Positions 60,394 to 64,000 of a DNA stretch of 64,000 bases are shown in pieces. The notes beneath the pieces were generated by a model. It saw only the letters and a program-made list of their open reading frames with translations, searched no databases and had not been told where the DNA came from. Source of the stretch: Paenibacillus ginsengarvi (lineage in GTDB: Bacteria; Bacillota; Bacilli; Paenibacillales; NBRC-103111); assembly GCF_003626695.1 (NCBI RefSeq), contig NZ_RBAH01000005.1:1-64000 (forward strand). The letters run 5' to 3'. A program made the translations under genes and the position numbers. Each line of letters opens with the position of its first letter. Positions within the stretch are counted from its first letter, which is position 1.

Positions 60394-60936
60394 CTAATCG
60401 AATAATTGCTGCTTCAGGATAACCGGCACCTTCGCTCTGGCCCGATGAAGCCGGGATTTGACGGTGCCCGGCGACAGGCCCAGCATGGAGGCGATCTCAG
60501 GAATGGTCAACTGATGGTGGGCGTATAAGAGCAGCACCTCGCGCAGCTTCTCGGGCAAATCCATAACGGCTTTCCAAATATCGCCGTTCACCATTCGGCT
60601 CAGCACTTCTTTCTCCGTCGAGGAAGCCGTTTCCGAAGGGCGTATCGTTGCCATCAGCAAAACCCGGCGGGCCCATGCCGATTTGCGATGATCCTTGGCG
60701 ACGTTACGCGTAATCGCGAGCAGCCACGTTTTGACGCTCGATTCCCCGCGGAAGGAGAACATGCTGCGGTACACCTTCAGGAAGACGTCCTGGAAAATGT
60801 CGTCCGCCTGATCGAAACGGCTCGTCAGGAAAAACGCATAGTTCCACACATCGTTGCCGTAGCGCTCCATCAGGTCGCTCAAAATGATGTTTTTGTCCGA
60901 GCTGTCGGACAGCGCGCTCAAATAGTCCAAACCCAC
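60394..60936 (-). CDS. ECF (extracytoplasmic function) RNA polymerase sigma factor
   Basis: The 180-residue sigma-70-type factor starts at GTG after GAGGTG. Region 2 is ILSDLMERYGNDVWNYAFFL then FDQADDIFQDVFLKVYRSM, and region 4 is LPEKLREVLLLYAHHQLTIP then EIASMLGLSPGTVKSRLHRA. The linker between is typical for ECF. It is followed by a presumed membrane anti-sigma factor with a solute-binding domain. The candidate promoter GGAACC-16-CGTC immediately upstream fits ECF autoregulation. Confidence 0.93.
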   Translation of the reverse strand: MGLDYLSALSDSSDKNIILSDLMERYGNDVWNYAFFLTSRFDQADDIFQDVFLKVYRSMFSFRGESSVKTWLLAITRNVAKDHRKSAWARRVLLMATIRPSETASSTEKEVLSRMVNGDIWKAVMDLPEKLREVLLLYAHHQLTIPEIASMLGLSPGTVKSRLHRARAKVPVILKQQLFD

Positions 60937-60959
60937 TTTTCGTTCACCTCGATCAATTG

Positions 60960-60985
60960 GACGAATCGCTGTCTAAAAGGGTTCC
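60960..60985 (-). promoter_or_regulatory. Predicted ECF-type promoter of the sigma operon
   Basis: On the minus strand: GGAACC (-35), a 16-bp spacer, CGTC (-10), then the GAGGTG ribosome site and GTG start within 25 bp. The AAC/CGTC pair is typical for ECF sigma factors and suggests self-activation. Confidence 0.6.
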
Positions 60986-60993
60986 CTAAATTA

Positions 60994-61238
60994 CCCCAAA
61001 AAGTGAAGGGAGGCCTACGCAGCTTATTCCGATTACTTTTTGGGGACCCCATACTTGGCCCCCAAAAGTGAAGATAAGCTTCGAAGAAAATTCCGAATAC
61101 TTTTGGAGGAGCCCCCGAGAGAACCCCAAAAAGTGAAGGGAGGCCTGCGCAGCTTATTCGTATTACTTTTCGGGGACCCCCTACTTTGCCCCCAAGAGCG
61201 CCCCAAAAAGTGAAACGAAGCTTTGCAGCTTATTGTAG
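60994..61238. repeat. Tandem array of 65-bp hairpin units
   Basis: Three consecutive units of exactly 65 bp (starting 60994, 61059, 61124) and a partial fourth (61201, after a 12-bp CCCCC-AAGAGCG insert) each begin CCCC(A/C)AAAAGTGAAG. Each contains CAGCTTATTC or a variant and ends ACTTTT(T/C)GGGG. Every unit folds into a hairpin with a CCCCAAAAAGT/ACTTTTTGGGG stem. Units 1 and 3 are more alike than unit 2. Confidence 0.85.
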
Positions 61239-61242
61239 TTCG

Positions 61243-61282
61243 ATAACATATGTGTTATATTTATAACGTATACGTTATAAAT
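61243..61282. promoter_or_regulatory. Operator of the toxin-antitoxin operon
   Basis: A perfect 24-bp palindrome centred on TAACGTATACGTTA (61259-61282) is preceded by a near-palindrome ATAACATATGTGTTAT (61243-61258). Both share TAACxTA-type arms. They lie 40 bp before the toxin start and are probable binding sites of the XRE antitoxin. Confidence 0.75.
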
Positions 61283-61323
61283 CTTGCTTTTTTGCATAAG
61301 ATAGATTATAAGGGGTCGTTCCG

Positions 61324-61722
61324 GTGCATAAATATCAGTTTCTGTTCCTCCCCGAAATCGAGGAGTTCCTTAAAGATCTTGAAGTCAGAAAGAATAACGG
61401 CGAGAAAGATGCAAGGATTATGTTCGAAAAAATTGCCTATTGCATTGAACGCGTCCGTCTTCAGGGAGTTCGGGCGGGCACGAGGATCATCAAGGACCTA
61501 AAGGGGAAGGAAAATAACAATTTGTATGAGTTGCGGCCCCTAGATGAACGAATATTTATGTGTCTTTGGAATGGAAGTTATTTCGTCATGCTATCTCATT
61601 ATTCAAAGGATGCAAATGAAACGGATGAATTGGAACTAGCCAAGGCCAGGAGGTTGAGGGACAAATTTATAAGGGAACATCGGATTGGGGATAAAAGCAA
61701 GCATGATAGGAAACGGAGATGA
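61324..61722 (+). CDS. RelE/HigB-type toxin (phage Gp49-like)
   Basis: The 132-residue basic protein starts at GTG eight bases after AAGGGG. The fold markers are FLPEIEEFLKDLEVRKNNGE, IIKDLKGKENNNLYELRPLD and RIFMCLWNGSYFVMLSHYSK then KARRLRDKF, fitting Gp49-like/HigB mRNA interferases. These usually cut mRNA at the ribosome. The toxin gene precedes the antitoxin gene, the HigBA order. Two palindromes just upstream probably control it. Confidence 0.85.
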   Translation: MHKYQFLFLPEIEEFLKDLEVRKNNGEKDARIMFEKIAYCIERVRLQGVRAGTRIIKDLKGKENNNLYELRPLDERIFMCLWNGSYFVMLSHYSKDANETDELELAKARRLRDKFIREHRIGDKSKHDRKRR

Positions 61723-61729
61723 ATAACCA

Positions 61730-62035
61730 ATGAAATCTTGGGACGATATGGTTAGTGAAATGAGCTATGATAGCATACAAGAAATAGAAATCATACGTAA
61801 ACGGGCTGCTATGGTTGTTGCATTGATCGAGCTGAGGGAAAGCAAGGGGTGGACACAGGCGGAGTTAGCCAGAAGGGCTGGCATGAAGCAATCGGCAATT
61901 GCGCGATTCGAGAGCGATACAACTGCTCCACGTATCGATACGATTATTCGGGTAGCAATGGCACTTGGTGTGGATCTCACCTTAATGCCATCCGATCCTT
62001 CCCGTAATGAGCAAGCGGCGGCTGCAATGGTATAA
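61730..62035 (+). CDS. XRE-family antitoxin (HigA-like)
   Basis: The 101-residue protein carries the HTH LIELRESKGWTQAELARRAG then MKQSAIARFESDTTAPRIDT and RVAMALGVDLTLMPS. The helical N-terminal part (SWDDMVSEMSYDSIQEIEII) likely binds the toxin. It lies seven bases after the toxin stop. It neutralises the toxin and represses the operon via the upstream palindromes. Confidence 0.9.
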   Translation: MKSWDDMVSEMSYDSIQEIEIIRKRAAMVVALIELRESKGWTQAELARRAGMKQSAIARFESDTTAPRIDTIIRVAMALGVDLTLMPSDPSRNEQAAAAMV

Positions 62036-62040
62036 TATCA

Positions 62041-62068
62041 AAAACGGACGCCGCGCGGCGTCCGTTTT
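62041..62068. terminator. Perfect bidirectional terminator
   Basis: AAAACGGACGCCGCGCGGCG then TCCGTTTT, a near-perfect palindrome between the antitoxin gene and the convergent lipoprotein gene. Confidence 0.8.
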
Positions 62069-62125
62069 CGTCAGGCAGGTTTGATAATTCCGTTGGAAGT
62101 ACGGTGACGCCACTCCGGGAGGTTC

Positions 62126-63406
62126 TTATTTCTTAGCTTTCTCCGTCGTGACATACTGCTTGATCTGCTCCTCGGCATCGCGCAGGCCGGTATTGATGTC
62201 CTTCGAGTTTTTCAAAATGTTGGCGTACTCCGTATTCAGCAGGCTGAGCGCCTTGGAATAGTAAAGCGAGTTGGGCGGAGCCATCTCGGTATGGCTTTTC
62301 AGCACGCCTTCGATATGTTTGCCCTTCAGCTCCGGCAAGTCCTGACCGAACGCCTGTTTGAACTTCGGATCTTTCAGGACCGGGAACTTGGCCGACTTCT
62401 TCGACATCGTCATCTGCACTTCATCGGAGAACAACACCTCGAGCACGCGCATCTGATCGTCGCGATTCTTGCTTGCCACCATCGGGATCATGCAGTGGAG
62501 GTCGTACATGCCGTACACATTCGGTTTGTCCTTGTAGCTCGGGAATTGGGCGACATCCCAGTTCAGGTCGGTCACCTGACGAAAGCGCAGATACAGATTG
62601 ATAGTAGGGATCATGGCGACGGTGCGGTCTTTCAAAAAGCGGTCGATGGGGGAGCCGGCGATGTAGTCGTTGCCGGGGATGGAGTAAATTTGCTTGGCGA
62701 CGTCGATCGCTCGTTTGTACGGTTCGGTGTTGACCATGACTTTATCCGTCTTGGCGTCCAGAATGTTCAACGAGAGAGGGAACAGCAGCCGGTTGATGTC
62801 GTCGATTTCCACGCCGCGGTATTGGGTCTGGTTGTCCATGCGCGTTACTTTTTTGGCGAGATCGATCGTTTCCTCCCACGTCATGCCATCCTTCGGGTAG
62901 GCGACGCCGAATTTATCGAAGATGTCCTTGTTGTAATACAGCGCGTTCAGGTTGTTCGCGTAGGGGAGCGCATATAGTTCCCCCTTATCGGAGTTGGCGA
63001 TGATCGTGTCCAGAGCGCCTTGGTCGAAGCGGCTCAAATCGAATTTGTACTGCTTGGCGAGCTGATTCAAGTCGACGTAAACGCCGAGATCCTTGTAGGC
63101 GGTCAAACGTCCGTGATACGTAACGAGGAAGTCGATGGATTCTCCTTTGGCAAGCACATCCGGCAAATCTTCGGTCGTTTTATCCATCGTAACGGTGAGG
63201 TGGGGGTATTTCTTCTTGACGGGCTGAGCGATAAGCTCATCGAAATCCTGGTCCGTAAAGTAGCCTCCAAGCTGATGCACACGCAGCGTTACGGGTTCGA
63301 GCGGTTTTTCCGGCGGTAAGGTAGTACCGGTGCTTTGGCTTTTTGAACATCCCGTGAAAGCGATTACAAAGGTGAAAAGAAACGGGACCATCAGTTTTCT
63401 TTTCAT
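62126..63406 (-). CDS. Lone extracellular solute-binding lipoprotein
   Basis: The 426-residue protein has a lipoprotein signal (FVIAFTGCSKSQ) and starts at ATG after GGAGG. The family-1 fold shows VTLRVHQLGGYFTDQDFDEL, ALYYNKDIFDKFGVAYPKDG then MTWEETIDLAKKV, and DRTVAMIPTINLYL. There are no ABC permeases beside it. A decayed relative is present at 4.7 kb (shared TDxxF...PVxxKYPHxTVTM). Its 5' region includes a 9-bp inverted repeat, GCTGACGAC/GTCGTCAGC. It probably binds an oligosaccharide and works with a distant transporter, or as a sensor. Confidence 0.87.
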   Translation of the reverse strand: MKRKLMVPFLFTFVIAFTGCSKSQSTGTTLPPEKPLEPVTLRVHQLGGYFTDQDFDELIAQPVKKKYPHLTVTMDKTTEDLPDVLAKGESIDFLVTYHGRLTAYKDLGVYVDLNQLAKQYKFDLSRFDQGALDTIIANSDKGELYALPYANNLNALYYNKDIFDKFGVAYPKDGMTWEETIDLAKKVTRMDNQTQYRGVEIDDINRLLFPLSLNILDAKTDKVMVNTEPYKRAIDVAKQIYSIPGNDYIAGSPIDRFLKDRTVAMIPTINLYLRFRQVTDLNWDVAQFPSYKDKPNVYGMYDLHCMIPMVASKNRDDQMRVLEVLFSDEVQMTMSKKSAKFPVLKDPKFKQAFGQDLPELKGKHIEGVLKSHTEMAPPNSLYYSKALSLLNTEYANILKNSKDINTGLRDAEEQIKQYVTTEKAKK

Positions 63407-63698
63407 ACAACATCCTCCGTTCGTTCGATTGGGTGATCGATTGCAGCCGAACCTAGGGATACGCGACCTCCTTCATCTTAGTAGCTTAAAAAGAACTACC
63501 GCCTTGGCTGACGACGGAAACATGCGGACCTTGAACTTCAGGTCGTCAGCGGAAGTGACTGGCAATAACTGACTTAATTATATCGATGTACCAACGAATG
63601 AAACAATGCTTCTAAATGCTTGGTTTTTCATGAAAAAATCATACGATCTTATCCGATCACATGCGATCTTTCGTTTTCATTCTTTATTGCCAATTTAC
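63407..63698. other. Leader region of the solute-binding lipoprotein gene
   Basis: No supported gene is visible. A 9-bp inverted repeat (GCTGACGAC at 63507, GTCGTCAGC at 63542) and a second AAGGAGGTC ribosome-like site lie 50-150 bp before the gene start. They may form a leader structure, but no known riboswitch consensus is recognised. Confidence 0.35.
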
Positions 63699-63740
63699 AA
63701 AAAAAAGCGACCACCTCGATACGGGATCGAAGGTGATCGC
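63699..63740 (-). terminator. Terminator of the CDF-type gene
   Basis: On the minus strand GCGATCACCTTCGAT pairs with ATCGAGGTGGTCGC and is followed by eight T, ten bases after the stop. Confidence 0.8.
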
Positions 63741-63747
63741 AAACGAT

Positions 63748-64000
63748 TTATTCGGCTTGGAGCCGGGCACGCTCTTCTTCTTCCTTATGGCGCAAAAACT
63801 GCTTGCCGTACTCGCCGTGCGGGTGAATCGCCGCATGTTCGATCTGGATCGTAGAGTGTGTGATGCCGTATTTGCTTTGCAGCGTTTCGTTGATGGCGAG
63901 TATGACGCAGTACGGCTGAATGCGCTCATTCACGAACACATGGGCGGTTAGCGAATAATGGTCGGTCGAGACGGCCCACAGATGCATTTCGTGCACGTCC
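63748..64000 (-). CDS. Cation diffusion facilitator, C-terminal domain (cut by window edge)
   Basis: The visible 84 residues are the C-terminal cytosolic dimerisation domain of a CDF transporter: VHEMHLWAVSTDHYSLTAHV then KYGITHSTIQIEHA. This HDLHxWxxxxxxxxLxxHxxV...HxTIQ(V/I)E pattern is diagnostic. His residues bind the exported metal (often Zn2+ or Mn2+, Co2+). The membrane part lies beyond the window. The tail ends in a charged HKEEEERARLQAE. Confidence 0.85.
   Translation of the reverse strand, partial: DVHEMHLWAVSTDHYSLTAHVFVNERIQPYCVILAINETLQSKYGITHSTIQIEHAAIHPHGEYGKQFLRHKEEEERARLQAE

Noticed and set aside
63507-63550. Possible riboswitch before the solute-binding lipoprotein
   Set aside because: Only a 9-bp inverted repeat is visible; no known aptamer consensus.

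Overview
The window looks like a chromosomal segment of a Gram-positive, spore-forming Bacillales member, most likely Paenibacillaceae (Paenibacillus or a relative). The basis is gene content and layout, not a database match. It has the Bacillus-type helicase-loading pair dnaB-dnaI, trxA-uvrC beside sdhCAB, a CwlJ/SleB-type cortex hydrolase, a YqzM-like micropeptide, an SLH-anchored surface protein, strong AGGAGG-type ribosome sites with many GTG/TTG starts, and many lone lipoprotein-type solute-binding proteins. No rRNA, tRNA or CRISPR array was seen.

The first ~30 kb is accessory and partly decayed. It holds the edge of an IS5-type transposase, a secreted protein built from 26-residue repeats, a broken SUKH-like gene translationally coupled to an intact gene, and a junction where a solute-binding-protein fragment meets an AraC fragment. 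Next come a Tat-signal beta-helix protein, two GNAT remnants with an IS256 fragment, two DinB-fold proteins and a DnaQ-like exonuclease. A histidine kinase/response regulator/CPBP protease operon, a Nif3-like protein, a nucleotidyltransferase and a BadF-type kinase with a three-gene ABC-2 cassette follow. After these lie a second Tat beta-helix protein, an ArsR-SRPBCC-DoxX operon, an orphan protein with the LQRTVGNQAV motif seen in polymorphic/eCIS-type effectors, and a sugar-metabolism cluster (TIM-barrel isomerase, PhyH dioxygenase, AraC regulator). Short hairpin repeats bordered by CTAACG and GGGCAGTATAG-like sequences punctuate the intergenic spaces.

From ~30 to 57 kb the content is more housekeeping. 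It includes a 1935-residue SLH-anchored nucleotidase/beta-propeller protein, a MATE efflux pump divergent from a TetR regulator across a clear operator, a cortex hydrolase, dnaB-dnaI, trxA, uvrC and a CPBP protease. A c-di-AMP (ydaO-type) riboswitch with its own promoter and terminator precedes ktrB-ktrA-nhaP-like antiporter genes. A LysR gene is divergent from sdhCAB.

The most interesting unit is at 57.4-61.3 kb. An ECF sigma factor is followed by a membrane protein with a short anti-sigma-like cytosolic segment, one membrane helix and a complete extracellular solute-binding domain, and then by a lipoprotein solute-binding paralog. No transport permeases are present. A matching ECF-type promoter (GGAACC, 16 nt, CGTC) lies just upstream, next to a 65-bp tandem hairpin array. 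This suggests an autoregulated sigma switch that senses a solute directly. A HigBA-like toxin-antitoxin pair with a perfect 24-bp palindrome, another lone solute-binding lipoprotein and the end of a cation-diffusion facilitator close the window.
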